From Geomonas oryzae (lineage in GTDB: Bacteria > Desulfobacterota > Desulfuromonadia > Geobacterales > Geobacteraceae), in NCBI RefSeq assembly GCF_004117875.1, contig NZ_RAHW01000002.1:620001-684000 (forward strand): 64,000 nucleotides of DNA. The letters are read 5' to 3'. This document shows positions 28,719-38,411 of the stretch, in pieces. Position numbers and translations under genes: made by a program. Below the pieces are notes generated by a model, which saw only the letters and a program-made list of their open reading frames with translations, made no database searches and had not been told where the DNA came from. Numbering within the stretch: the first letter of the stretch is position 1; each line of letters begins with the position of its first letter.

Positions 28719-29315
28719 TTATTCCGGCCACAATGCCGAGATATAGGCCAGTTCGGCTCCCAGCATCTCTGTGAGATATGGGATGGGCGCTTTCAAGGAA
28801 AACAGCTTTCCATTTCGAACGTCCAACACCGCCATTATTTCTCCTTCACTGCAATGTGGCCTAAGGCATTCCTCCATCAGATGGGTAGCAATACCGATTC
28901 TGTTCTTTGTCAGTTCGTCGGCCTTAAAGTAGAGTTTGATCAGGTATGGCACCCCGTTTATGAGCAGGCCCAGTTCTGGGTTAACGCTGACCGACACCCC
29001 GTGCCGTTCAAACGTGTCATTGGCAGGCTCAAACCACTTAAGGGTCTTGTTCCCCCACCATGCCGTGTATCCTTCTATGGCTGCAGGGTAATTTTTAATT
29101 TTTTTCTCATCCGTCAATAGTTGTTTAAGTTTGTAGAGACTGGCTTTGGGAAGGTTATTTTGGTGGGTATCTGTAATGCGGTCGCGAAGGGGTTTGTAGA
29201 AGTCGGTAGCGGGAGAATATTTTGGCCTATTGATCACACTGCGGACTTTGGTAGCCTTAGGCGTGCCACTCTTGGATACAACGTCAACGAAATCTGTCAA
29301 TGACATTTTGCGCAT
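28719..29315 (-). CDS. unknown 198-aa protein upstream of druH
   Basis: I recognise no family. The first 60 residues are basic and low in structure (KSGTPKATKVRSVINRPKYS), the rest is a compact alpha/beta domain (VNPELGLLINGVPYLIKLYF, then MAVLDVRNGKLFSL). An AAGGAG ribosome site lies 9 nt ahead of the ATG, so expression is plausible. It ends 144 nt before the druH start on the same strand. The second half has the feel of a nuclease-fold remnant, but no D-ExK triad is convincing. It could be an accessory Druantia gene or an independent small defence gene. Confidence 0.6.
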   Translation of the reverse strand: MRKMSLTDFVDVVSKSGTPKATKVRSVINRPKYSPATDFYKPLRDRITDTHQNNLPKASLYKLKQLLTDEKKIKNYPAAIEGYTAWWGNKTLKWFEPANDTFERHGVSVSVNPELGLLINGVPYLIKLYFKADELTKNRIGIATHLMEECLRPHCSEGEIMAVLDVRNGKLFSLKAPIPYLTEMLGAELAYISALWPE

Positions 29316-29748
29316 GTAATTAGTCTCCTTGGCTTGATCGTTCGTAGGAAACAGTTACACGCTGCGTGCCAAAATCGTAAGCTACTGTCTTTAGGCTTTT
29401 TTTAGATATAGGAGGGTCCCGAGGGGTGAACAAATTGAGGGAATACAGGGGGAACTATATAACTTTAATTGTGGTAGGTACAAACTTTATTATCAGGTGG
29501 AGTTTTTCTAAAAAATGGCAGAATAAAACGTCCAACAGGTGAAGTTCTGGAAGTCAGACAAATACGCCCTGACACGGTTGGAATGCTGGCCACCCGGAGA
29601 GGGAAAAAGGGGACAGGCTTGAACAGATATTCTAGGAACGCACTGAGAGGAAGAGAGGGGGACAGAGGGGGGCAATGCCCCCCCTCCGTCTGGGTAGGAA
29701 TTTCAATCGCCAGAATGCGATGGCAGGGGGTAAACAATCCGCATAAAT
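29316..29748. other. 433-bp intergenic stretch, purine-rich with one strong hairpin
   Basis: No gene is supported. The plus strand is rich in GGGGA/GAGAGG runs and contains the strong palindrome listed separately. The stretch separates the helicase-nuclease gene from the Druantia unit and probably holds the promoter of the 28.7-29.3 kb gene near 29320-29450. Confidence 0.4.
29661..29690. repeat. strong GC palindrome (REP-like hairpin)
   Basis: Read on the plus strand the arms GAC-A-GAGGGGGGC and GCCCCCCCTC-C-GTC enclose an AAT loop. The stem has seven GC pairs next to the loop, one bulged C, two more pairs, one mismatch and three outer pairs. It sits about 60 nt past the helicase-nuclease stop. 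There is no T-run, so it resembles a REP element or a GC-only terminator more than a textbook intrinsic terminator. Confidence 0.5.
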
Positions 29749-32700
29749 TTAGGATCCAGCAACAATTAGTTCAGCCTTTGCAGTGTTTTTCAAATACAGG
29801 GATGTACTTCCGAGCACCCGCAACATATCGGATGTAACAGCATCTTTTCTTAACCCAGGCTGTATCACGTATACTTGCAGCTTGACTGAAGCGGTACGAG
29901 ATCGACGTTTGATGTTTGAAAGGTCTGACAATGTCCCCTTCAAAAATCTGCTCGCTCCTTCTGACTTCCATATCCGTTCTCGTTCTTTCAAACGGTCATA
30001 AAGGCGGCTGATACCAGCATGCTTCCACCGAATGGATTTCTGAGCCTGGCCACACACCTCATAGAGATCCTTTACCCTACCACCAGGGTTGACTTCCCCA
30101 GAGTATTTGCAGTGCACCAGTCCAAGATGTATCTCATCACCAGTAACGTTTAAACCAACTAAATCTGCGGCTTCTCCGGATCCGTCGTCGTTGACAACAA
30201 CGTCATACAGATCTCGTATCTGTTCAAAAGCACGCCACTGGACAGTTGCTGCATTGCGATTCTTGCCCATCGATTCCTTTTTAATGTCGACACCACTCCA
30301 ATCCCAACGATCAATCAGGTCTGCAGTAAATTCTCCGACAGTTTCAGGAATTTCGATAAGAAAACGGTTGTAGGAATGGGAACCGTTCGCGTATTGGATA
30401 ATCCATGGGTCTGTAGTCAGGTACTCGCCGATCGGTTTAGGATCTGCATTCCCTCTCTTGACAGAAACCGGCTTTCCTGAAAGCAAATCATAGCTGTACC
30501 CAGCGGGAAGAGTTCCATCGATAGTAAATTCATATATCGAGTTATCACCATCATCACTTACCGCAATGTGATATGGCAAGCCTGGCCCCTGGCTCACGAT
30601 TTTAAGATCAACCAAATAGAGAGGGACCTCTCTTTCCCCGAACAGAATCATTACTCGATCTTCAGGATCTGCCTGGATGTGTTCTCCCCATTGAACAGCA
30701 ATGGCATACTCTGAATATGGTGAAGAAAGCTTTTTAGGTCTTAGGAAATCACGGGTGATGTTAGCCTCGTCTACATCCCCTGCTGAAACCTTATCCCAAG
30801 CGATTTTCCCCCATACCAGCCAATCAGAAATGGATCCGCTGTTGACTGACCAAATCTTTCCCTTCTTTTGCGAACACCCCCAAATAACCTTATCACCATT
30901 GTCGTACCCTAATCCAGCAAGGTTACTGAGATACGATTGGGCTGATTCGATCAAAGAGAGACCTTCCGTCACATTGGGGCCAAAGTATTGGGTAAAACTG
31001 ATTGCCCCCACCTGAGATGCTCCGAGATTTCTGACAAGGGGATATTTTAATCCATTAAAAACGTTAAACACCTTAGAACCAGAAACGATCTCGCACTGTC
31101 CATTACAGAGTAATTCGGCCAACTTCTCAACTCGGAACCACTTATAATCATTGGCATAGATGAATAAACCGGAACGAACTTTATCCCAATGCACAATTAA
31201 CAACTTATAAACGCTGTCGCTGAGGTCTTTGTAATTACCCCACTTAACCGGTGCCTGGTAAATTACTAGAACAACAAGCATATTTTCTTCTTCGCTGATG
31301 GCAAACCAATGTTCTGTGTCTTTAGGGAGTATCTCTACAAAACGATCTGGTTCCCATGTGTTACAAGAAGTGTTGAATAACATGGCTGAAAAGGATGGCC
31401 GCAAGTTCCATAGGGACAGTTGGTGATGCAGGTTTCCTTTATTTTTCAACCGTTCAACGACTTCCTGCAAACGAATTTCGCGGCCAATACGGTCTTCAGA
31501 TAAGCGTCGCAAAACCTTATCCCAATCTGCACCTTGGGCATAAAGATGTTCCAGGCCTGCTTCGACCTCTGGTTCAGCGACATTGACAACGACGGAGGCA
31601 TCGCCGACATTTTGGCAATGTCTTGTGAACCTCCCAATGAATTGGAGCGTGATAGCAAGGCTTTTGTGAATATCATGAATCGCAGCGATCTTAAGGTTGG
31701 GCAGGTCGAACCCTTCTCCTAACATGTTTACGCATACAACAATACGAGATTGGCGAGAAAAAAGTGCGGACAATGCTTCGCCAATCCGATGACTACTCAT
31801 TTCAGAGTAAACGATTAGAGGATTAAGGTCAGGAGCGAGTTGCTCATATATGCAAGCCACCACGTTGGCACGAGCCTTCGATTCAACGCGAGCCATTAGC
31901 AGATGGTCAAGACCAGCGGCCAGGTCGGCACGTAATTTCTCGACGGCCTTGTGAGCAATAGCATCGTCGCCCTCACCCATGAAATACTTTTCTATGGGAA
32001 TGAGATTTATATTCCTGAAATATTTCGCTTTTTGTGCCTCACCCATAGTGAAATTAAAGATTACACGGCCCCCGAGTGAACTGCCATCATTGCGGAATGG
32101 GGTGGCTGTAAACTGAACTACCCTTTTGCCTTCAAATCGGTCTCTGATCTTCGTCCAGGTAGAAGCTGAAACATGATGTGCTTCATCAATGAAAAGATCA
32201 GAAATTCCGGCACATAATCGATCAACTGCATTCTGATCACTTGAATTTAACACACTTGCGGTCGCAACGATCACGTTTGAATGAAGCAAAATTTGTTCTG
32301 CTTCAGTAATGGATTTAATACCGGTTTTGATCAAGGTGACCCATGGCAGAGCAACTTCCAACGAGACAACCCCTAGTTTTGGCAGATAGCCCAGCCCTTG
32401 AAACTTTCCCGTGATTTGGTCCCGTAATGAGTTGGATGGAACTAGCACTAAGAGCTTGGGAAGTTGCCGATATACGAGTGTCGCCAACATCGTCTCGGTC
32501 TTCCCTGTTCCCGTAGGCAGAACCACAGTGGCAGGCTCTTGCTCACGAGGCATTGAAAAATATGCTGAAACTGCATGCAGCGCCCCTAATTGCGGTGTAC
32601 GCAAACCTGGCAAATCCAATTCTGGTCGATCTTCACGAAAGTTAAATCCGTTTGTCCAACTGAGAACGACCTCGTCGGGACAGCGTGTATCGTTCAGAGA

Positions 32701-33015
32701 TGGATGTTGAACCCAGCGCAGGGGGATCGAATGGTTCAATTCAGCGAGATTGCAGGACTTAGTAGGTTCCAGGCATAGTTGATTGGATGGAATGCTGCTC
32801 CGCGTGGAGGGTTTGCGGAGATACAACCGATTGTACGGACTCGGCAAATTTGTTTGCAGCAAGTACCACCCGTTTCTTTCAGAATCAAAGATCGTGACGT
32901 CCACGGGCTGGGAGACGAATCCAAAACGGTGCGCTGTATTGCCGCTGATTTTATGTGCCTTCAACTTTATGTCTGGCAAGGTCACAGAAGTGGCATGAAG
33001 CGGGATCAGGGTCAT
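29749..33015 (-). CDS. SF2 helicase fused to a restriction-type nuclease domain
   Basis: About 1088 residues. The helicase core has TGTGKTETMLA (motif I, near residue 150), FIDEAHHVS (motif II), FTATPFRNDG (motif III) and MLGEGFDLPNLKIAAI followed by QFIGRFTRH (motifs V and VI), the pattern of ResIII/UvsW-like helicases. Near the C-terminus, EAADLVGL, then EIHLGLVHCKYS and DLYEVCGQAQKSIRW look like a PD-(D/E)xK restriction-endonuclease-type site with the lysine in HCKYS. Such single-gene helicase-nucleases are common in defence islands and presumably load on and degrade foreign DNA. The frame opens at a TTG at 33039, but the ATG at 33015 has AAAGGA 10 nt upstream and is preferred. No partner gene overlaps it. 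Confidence 0.78.
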   Translation of the reverse strand: MTLIPLHATSVTLPDIKLKAHKISGNTAHRFGFVSQPVDVTIFDSERNGWYLLQTNLPSPYNRLYLRKPSTRSSIPSNQLCLEPTKSCNLAELNHSIPLRWVQHPSLNDTRCPDEVVLSWTNGFNFREDRPELDLPGLRTPQLGALHAVSAYFSMPREQEPATVVLPTGTGKTETMLATLVYRQLPKLLVLVPSNSLRDQITGKFQGLGYLPKLGVVSLEVALPWVTLIKTGIKSITEAEQILLHSNVIVATASVLNSSDQNAVDRLCAGISDLFIDEAHHVSASTWTKIRDRFEGKRVVQFTATPFRNDGSSLGGRVIFNFTMGEAQKAKYFRNINLIPIEKYFMGEGDDAIAHKAVEKLRADLAAGLDHLLMARVESKARANVVACIYEQLAPDLNPLIVYSEMSSHRIGEALSALFSRQSRIVVCVNMLGEGFDLPNLKIAAIHDIHKSLAITLQFIGRFTRHCQNVGDASVVVNVAEPEVEAGLEHLYAQGADWDKVLRRLSEDRIGREIRLQEVVERLKNKGNLHHQLSLWNLRPSFSAMLFNTSCNTWEPDRFVEILPKDTEHWFAISEEENMLVVLVIYQAPVKWGNYKDLSDSVYKLLIVHWDKVRSGLFIYANDYKWFRVEKLAELLCNGQCEIVSGSKVFNVFNGLKYPLVRNLGASQVGAISFTQYFGPNVTEGLSLIESAQSYLSNLAGLGYDNGDKVIWGCSQKKGKIWSVNSGSISDWLVWGKIAWDKVSAGDVDEANITRDFLRPKKLSSPYSEYAIAVQWGEHIQADPEDRVMILFGEREVPLYLVDLKIVSQGPGLPYHIAVSDDGDNSIYEFTIDGTLPAGYSYDLLSGKPVSVKRGNADPKPIGEYLTTDPWIIQYANGSHSYNRFLIEIPETVGEFTADLIDRWDWSGVDIKKESMGKNRNAATVQWRAFEQIRDLYDVVVNDDGSGEAADLVGLNVTGDEIHLGLVHCKYSGEVNPGGRVKDLYEVCGQAQKSIRWKHAGISRLYDRLKERERIWKSEGASRFLKGTLSDLSNIKRRSRTASVKLQVYVIQPGLRKDAVTSDMLRVLGSTSLYLKNTAKAELIVAGS

Positions 33016-33211
33016 AGCAATACATGTCCTTTCTTGCAAAAGCGAAGAGAAAGCGATATTCGATGACTTACCTGTGTTGAAAAATTAAAATAACTGTCTG
33101 GCCCAAATATCTCACGAGGGTTGGACTGTAGTAAGAGATCTACGCTGTCGTATAACAATATTGCATAACAACCAGACTTTGGATAGCAATGTATTTCGCC
33201 CACTTGATGAT

Positions 33212-34153
33212 TTAGAGTGGCTGAATAACAAAGTGATCTTGCCCTCGGAACCTCTTAAAATGTGCAGCTTCATCGAAGTCCTTTAGTACATTATCACGAA
33301 CGGTCCTAGACATCCTGTTCCAAGTAGTTCGCCCCAAGTGATCGGTTCTTGCGGTTGTATCAAAGCCATAGGGCATGCTTATGCCAATAATGTCGGAGAG
33401 CAAATAGCGATCATGCATTTCGTCCCAAAGAAAAATATCAATCCTCACTCCCGTCGCTTTAACAATGGAACCGAAAGCCGTCTCGAAAACTGCTTGCCAA
33501 TTAGTGCCGTCTAGCCCTTTTCGCCTATGAATTTGAATAAGCGGTAGTGGACGTCTACTGGTAGCTGCTTGGATCAGCTGGATGAAATCCCGATAATTGC
33601 ACTCGCTTGGATCAACATATGGATCGATAAACGAGAGCAGATTTGCAGACATCAAAAGAGGGCGCAGATGGTCCAAATAACAGGTTATGTTACGTTCTAC
33701 AGTTACCGAACAAGAGCGTTTCGACCACCACGGGGCGCTAGGCATTTTGCTGATGGCTGAAACCTGCTGGTGGGTCCGCGGATAATTTGTGGCAACGTCG
33801 TCGGTTGTTACGATTCCACAAAGAGCCGTTTGTTGGTGGGAAGCCAATGCTTCCTCGCACCATTCTTTCTCGGTGCTGGGAATTGACGTAAGGCACTGCG
33901 GCGCTAGTACCAGGCGGTTTTGCTCTATGAGCTTACGAAGAAGTTCCTTTCCCCTTGGATGCCAGTTAGTACTGCCATCTCTGAAAAGGCCTTGCCATGC
34001 ACCGCTGCAAAGATTTCTGACCAGCCCCTCATTGATGAAGACCTCGCGCAATAACGCAAAGCTGTTGTAGATTATCTCGTCCCGCGTCGCTTCAGGAAAC
34101 GAGTCCTCAACAAAAATTCCAGGTGTCAACGCATATTCGGCTAGCAATGGCAT
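33212..34153 (-). CDS. PLD/MIT_C-like partner protein of the DUF3696 ATPase
   Basis: The 313-residue protein has no family name I can give with certainty. Its C-terminal half contains LLSFIDPYVDPSE, then an RIDIFLWDEMHDRYLLSDI stretch and ISMPYGFD, reminiscent of the phospholipase D-like fold in MIT_C-type domains: an H-D-R-Y in place of HxK and a later GFD loop. The N-terminal half is helical with LVLAPQCLTSIPSTEKEW. The start overlaps the stop of the ATPase gene (TGATG), so the pair is translationally coupled. The probable role is effector nuclease or target-binding subunit for the ATPase. Confidence 0.6.
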   Translation of the reverse strand: MPLLAEYALTPGIFVEDSFPEATRDEIIYNSFALLREVFINEGLVRNLCSGAWQGLFRDGSTNWHPRGKELLRKLIEQNRLVLAPQCLTSIPSTEKEWCEEALASHQQTALCGIVTTDDVATNYPRTHQQVSAISKMPSAPWWSKRSCSVTVERNITCYLDHLRPLLMSANLLSFIDPYVDPSECNYRDFIQLIQAATSRRPLPLIQIHRRKGLDGTNWQAVFETAFGSIVKATGVRIDIFLWDEMHDRYLLSDIIGISMPYGFDTTARTDHLGRTTWNRMSRTVRDNVLKDFDEAAHFKRFRGQDHFVIQPL

Positions 34154-35757
34154 CAGAAAACCTCCCTGAGCCCTTCCTCGAAGAATCCGCCGGGCCAGGG
34201 CTTGATCAGTTTTCCAAATTCATTGAGTGGCATTTCCCGTACCATGGTTTGCCCATCGTCCGCGTCAACATACCACACACCCACTGCTTCAGGAGTGGGA
34301 TGTAGGGAGGAAGGAGTATCTGATCCGCCGGAGGCATATTCTCTCATTCGCCGCATAATTCTTAGGAGAAGATGTTCAGAATGGGTTTCTATGATAAAGA
34401 AATTACCGGCATCTCTAAGAGCGGCTTCGAGAAATAAATCACCGAGTTCTGCCTGTAATCGGGGGTGGATATGCAATTCGGGTTGTTCTATAGCAACAAG
34501 CAGATCTATTCCAGCAAGAGCTGCAACAATGGCCGGCAACACCTGCGAGATACCGATACCGACATCTTGAGGCATAACATTAAGCTTGTCGTTCATTTTC
34601 AAGATGACTTGACCCTGTTCAGGACATTCTTCGTACATCCGACGTACCGTGTCTTCGTCCTCGTCGAGGAGGCCACCTGAGATAAGCAGACTGTGGAGTC
34701 TTGAGCCATATTCGATTTCCCTGTATCGTCGTAGGCCTACACTGTAGCCTGTATTCAGCCTTCCAGCCATCCAACTGCTTATCTTCTCGACAAAATTATC
34801 TCCAGCGTTATTAAGCACGTCCCAGGCAGCAAGGCCATTTGACCACCGAGCATGTTCATGGAATCGCGGAGCTTCGTAATTACGAGGAGGAATCTCCCTA
34901 ATCGGGCCAAGATATCTAAATTTACGCAATTCGTTGAGTAAGAGTTCGCCAGTACCGACGACGAGCTGACTCAATATAGCAGCAAACTGAAGGACCGAAA
35001 GACTTTCAACCTCCATGTCCCTCGCTTCAGTGATAGATCTTTCCTGTCCAATTAAAAGCTCACGTCCCCAATTCGGAATTGCAAGCTTTTGTCCATACAA
35101 CGGGATATCCACCTGGCTATAATCCCCTTTAAATTTATTTGGGAAAGCGAGGTCATAAATTTCCAAGAGTGGAGTCGAGGGGTTTCCAGTTCCGTAAGCA
35201 TCGGATTGAAGGACGAAGAGTGGGTTAAGGAAGTTGATCTCTGAAATTTTTACCCATTTCCCGTCGGGGTCTGCCGTTATACAGGCAAACTCTTCACCAT
35301 TTATCCAAGAACGATATTCACTTACGTATGGCCTTTTGAACTGGGCGCTCCAAGTGATGGTTAGCCCAATCGCCGCAGTTTTCACAAGGTAGCTTAGATC
35401 GCATTCCGGAATTGGGCCTTGGCCTTCTATGATATTGTCCAATGCAATATCGTGGTAGGTAGGAATCACAGCATTGGCAAGATTTAGCTCAAAGCTCAGC
35501 TTAACCTTTCGTTCAATCTCATGCCCGTGTACGAAATTTCTAAAACCTCCGAGATCGACGAATTCACCACCCTGCTGGGTAATGTCAGCGTCAATGTTGT
35601 TACGGTCAAGCACTTCTCGTGCATAATGGATAGCCTGGACTATAGTGCTTTTACCGGCGCTATTTGGTCCATAAAGCAGGGTTATTGGCTTAAACTCGAT
35701 GCGCACTGGCTCACTGATGCCTTTGAAGTTTTCTAAAGTGAGAGCTTTGATAATCAT
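34153..35757 (-). CDS. OLD/AAA-type ATPase with C-terminal DUF3696
   Basis: Residues 1-60 hold an ABC/SMC-like start (ALTLENFKGISEPVRIEFKP) and a Walker A of the form GPNSAGKST. Around residue 400 a signature-like stretch and LLVAIEQPELHIHPRLQAEL (Walker B plus D-loop) follow, and then IIETHSEHLLLRIMRRM, the switch histidine. The last 60 residues (VGVWYVDADDGQTMVREMPL) match the DUF3696 tail of AAA_21/OLD-family ATPases. There is no Toprim nuclease domain, so it must work through a partner, most likely the PLD-like protein encoded right after it. Similar ATPases occur in several two- and three-gene anti-phage systems. Confidence 0.8.
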   Translation of the reverse strand: MIIKALTLENFKGISEPVRIEFKPITLLYGPNSAGKSTIVQAIHYAREVLDRNNIDADITQQGGEFVDLGGFRNFVHGHEIERKVKLSFELNLANAVIPTYHDIALDNIIEGQGPIPECDLSYLVKTAAIGLTITWSAQFKRPYVSEYRSWINGEEFACITADPDGKWVKISEINFLNPLFVLQSDAYGTGNPSTPLLEIYDLAFPNKFKGDYSQVDIPLYGQKLAIPNWGRELLIGQERSITEARDMEVESLSVLQFAAILSQLVVGTGELLLNELRKFRYLGPIREIPPRNYEAPRFHEHARWSNGLAAWDVLNNAGDNFVEKISSWMAGRLNTGYSVGLRRYREIEYGSRLHSLLISGGLLDEDEDTVRRMYEECPEQGQVILKMNDKLNVMPQDVGIGISQVLPAIVAALAGIDLLVAIEQPELHIHPRLQAELGDLFLEAALRDAGNFFIIETHSEHLLLRIMRRMREYASGGSDTPSSLHPTPEAVGVWYVDADDGQTMVREMPLNEFGKLIKPWPGGFFEEGLREVF

Positions 35758-35790
35758 GATCTTTTCCTTTTACGCCACTGTCTTGAAATT

Positions 35791-36885
35791 CTAGAGTTCT
35801 GCACGAAAAGCGCGGTAGGCGAGCGAGTTAAACAACTCATTAGAAGTGGCACTATCTTCCACAAGCCGGGTCTTGGCTTTGCATATTTTTTCTCTAATTT
35901 TCACAAACTCAAGCTGTCTATCGAGTGGAGGTAGGGGTATGGGGTAATCAAGAATCACTGATTGGTTAATAAATGGTAAATCCAACTTTTCGACATTACT
36001 TCGCAACGGAGATCTCTGTAGAGCTTCGGCGATATAGATGGGATGCAGTTTATTGTTATCTGTCACTCTAATGACGATTGCATTATCGGTAATCCAAGCC
36101 GGGCGGTCAGTTACATGCACGATCCCGCATTGTTGACCAACTCTACCAACAACAACAACATTTTCCTCAAAGAGCGGTTTAGTAGCCCATCCATTTATCC
36201 CATTACCGCCATATACTGGAATATCTGTCTTTATTTCAGAAAGCACTTGGTTACTTGATTTGCCACTTTGCGCAGAAACAAGCCCCCTTATCGTCCCGAA
36301 GTCATATATTGATTTCTTTGCTGGGATATCGCCGAACATTTCTAGAAAAGTGGAAGAGATTATTTCTTCCGTGAGTCGGATTGATTGTTGTCGCTTTCGA
36401 CGAATATCATAGGCTTTGTCAAGAATAGCGGCGATCCTGCGCTGTTCTTCCAGAGGAGGAATAGGGATTTGAAACTCTGCTAAAGCCGATGGGCTTAGAC
36501 GTGGCAGATTCGCCCCTGTTGTTCTGGAGTTGGCATAGTCCACCATCTTCGGTTGTCGTAAAAAATGGCAAAGAAAACTGCGGTCAAGCCTTGCCCCCGG
36601 GAGGACGGGCAAAATGTCCGTGCTACAGATTCCTTGAAAATCAGGACATGCGATTTTTGCAAGGTAAGGTCTCAGTTTCCCGTAGAGAAGGTGCCGTTCC
36701 GTGAACTTGAACTTAGAACTGGCCAGTTCCCCTTCGTCAACAGGCTTTGCACCAAGAATTACGCCGCCGCTCTCGATGTGCTCTAACCCGAGATAAGCCG
36801 TGCCCTTGGCAATATCCCCTGGTTGAATTGCTTTTCGTTCTATAGACGCTACTTCTCCAAGTGCGAAAGTCATCCATCGACTCAT
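35791..36885 (-). CDS. hsdS: type I restriction-modification specificity subunit HsdS
   Basis: The 364-residue protein has two target-recognition domains, each followed by a conserved helix: [20 protein letters not shown] after the first and [20 protein letters not shown] after the second. The first domain recognises one half of a split DNA site and the second the other half; the length of the central helix (about residues 150-195) sets the gap. It is a little shorter than the usual 400-450 residues but both halves are present. The start overlaps hsdM by 4 nt. The bipartite target cannot be read from sequence alone. Confidence 0.92.
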   Translation of the reverse strand: MSRWMTFALGEVASIERKAIQPGDIAKGTAYLGLEHIESGGVILGAKPVDEGELASSKFKFTERHLLYGKLRPYLAKIACPDFQGICSTDILPVLPGARLDRSFLCHFLRQPKMVDYANSRTTGANLPRLSPSALAEFQIPIPPLEEQRRIAAILDKAYDIRRKRQQSIRLTEEIISSTFLEMFGDIPAKKSIYDFGTIRGLVSAQSGKSSNQVLSEIKTDIPVYGGNGINGWATKPLFEENVVVVGRVGQQCGIVHVTDRPAWITDNAIVIRVTDNNKLHPIYIAEALQRSPLRSNVEKLDLPFINQSVILDYPIPLPPLDRQLEFVKIREKICKAKTRLVEDSATSNELFNSLAYRAFRAEL

Positions 36886-38411
36886 CCGAGCATTCCCTCC
36901 AACTCAATCAAGTCCCGCATAATCTCATTTTCAAGTCCCTTCATTCTCTTCAGGAGCTCTTTGGGGGGATCATACGTCACCTCCACGTACGCAGTCTCCT
37001 TGAAGCGGTTGAGGGAAAGATCGTAGTTCTTTTCCCGAATTTCGTGGGCTGGCACAAAGAACGCTTTTGCACTCCGGTCGGTGTCTCTTTTCGGATCTCT
37101 CCCTTTCCATCGGGAAAGACAATCGGGAAGATCGCCGGCAAAGGTGCTTTCAAAAAGCTGGTTCCGCTTGTCGTCTAGGGAGAAACCATCGTTCTGCAGG
37201 TCGTAGAAAAAGACATCCCCGGTCTTTCCCCCCTTTGTAAAAATCAAGATACCGGTGGAAACACCTGCATAGGGACGAAAGACACCGGACGGAAGCGAAA
37301 CAACTGCCTCCAGTTGGTTCATTTCAACCAGCATCTCGCGTAGGGCCACATGGGCTTTCGATGACCCAAACAAAACGCCGTCAGGAACGATGGTAGCAGA
37401 CCGGCCGCCCTTCTTGAGCATCCGTAGAATGAGGGCCACGAAGAGCAATTCCGTTTTTTTGGTCTTCACTTGGGCCAGAAGTGACGAATGGACATCCTCG
37501 TAGTCAAGGCTCCCCTTGAACGGCGGGTTGGCCAGAATGACATCAAAGAAGTTCTGGGCATGATTAGGGAAGTTGTCCGGGAAGCCGCTGCTCAGCGTGT
37601 CTTGATAGTGAATATCTGGGGCATCGATGCCGTGCAGCAGCAGGTTCATAGCAGCGATGCGGAGCATGGTGACATCAAAATCGAAACCGTGGATCAGATT
37701 AGCCTGGATATGTTCGCGGTGCGGCTCTAGCAGATCGCCCGAGTAGATCTTTTCGCCGTCGTGGTCGATGATCCCGTCTTGGGAGGTGTACTTGCGCTGG
37801 AGGAAGTGCATTGTCTCCACCAGGAATCCGCCAGTGCCACAAGCGGGATCGCCGATCACCTCGTTATGTTCCAGTGAAGGGTCCATCATCTCCACCATAA
37901 GGCGGATAATGTGCCGCGGCGTTCGGAACTGGCCGTTGATGCCGGCTGTGGTGAGCTTAGAGAGTAGGTACTCGTATAGGTCCCCCTTTGTGTCCCCTTC
38001 TGTAAGGGGAAGCTCGTCGATCATGTTCACGGCGGAAACCAAGAGATTCGCCTTTTGAACCATTAACTGGGCGTCCTTCATGTACTCGCCGAACCTGGCG
38101 CCTTCCACAGCTACACTTTTGAAGTGGGGGAATACCTTATCTCGCACGTGGTGGAGCATCTGCTCTGCACCCAGGTGCTTGAAATGATGCCAACGGAGCT
38201 TCTGACCCTCCTCGGTATCGGGAAAAATGCGACGGAAGGGCTTATCGGTCCTTTGGGCCTTTTTCTCATTGCGGGTTTCATTTATGTCCAAAAGCCGGGA
38301 AAACATCAGGAAGGAAATCTGCTCAATGACAGTGAGGGGGTTGGTTACCCCACCGGTCCAAAATTCTTCCCAGAGTTTGTCGACACGGCTTCTCAGTTCT
38401 CCAGTTATCAT
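36882..38411 (-). CDS. hsdM: type I restriction-modification methyltransferase HsdM
   Basis: This 509-residue N6-adenine methyltransferase has an N-terminal HsdM helical domain, a SAM-binding motif [12 protein letters not shown] (about residue 183) and the catalytic NPPF ([11 protein letters not shown], near 290). Length and order fit HsdM. With HsdS it methylates the host site; with HsdR it forms the restriction complex. It overlaps hsdR and hsdS by 4 nt on either side, the usual coupled layout. No frameshift or motif loss was seen, so modification should be active. Confidence 0.95.
   Translation of the reverse strand: MITGELRSRVDKLWEEFWTGGVTNPLTVIEQISFLMFSRLLDINETRNEKKAQRTDKPFRRIFPDTEEGQKLRWHHFKHLGAEQMLHHVRDKVFPHFKSVAVEGARFGEYMKDAQLMVQKANLLVSAVNMIDELPLTEGDTKGDLYEYLLSKLTTAGINGQFRTPRHIIRLMVEMMDPSLEHNEVIGDPACGTGGFLVETMHFLQRKYTSQDGIIDHDGEKIYSGDLLEPHREHIQANLIHGFDFDVTMLRIAAMNLLLHGIDAPDIHYQDTLSSGFPDNFPNHAQNFFDVILANPPFKGSLDYEDVHSSLLAQVKTKKTELLFVALILRMLKKGGRSATIVPDGVLFGSSKAHVALREMLVEMNQLEAVVSLPSGVFRPYAGVSTGILIFTKGGKTGDVFFYDLQNDGFSLDDKRNQLFESTFAGDLPDCLSRWKGRDPKRDTDRSAKAFFVPAHEIREKNYDLSLNRFKETAYVEVTYDPPKELLKRMKGLENEIMRDLIELEGMLG

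Noticed and set aside
29465-29737. 90-codon minus-strand frame in the purine-rich gap
   Set aside because: Its composition simply mirrors the GGGGA-rich DNA and the hairpin; no ribosome site or domain.
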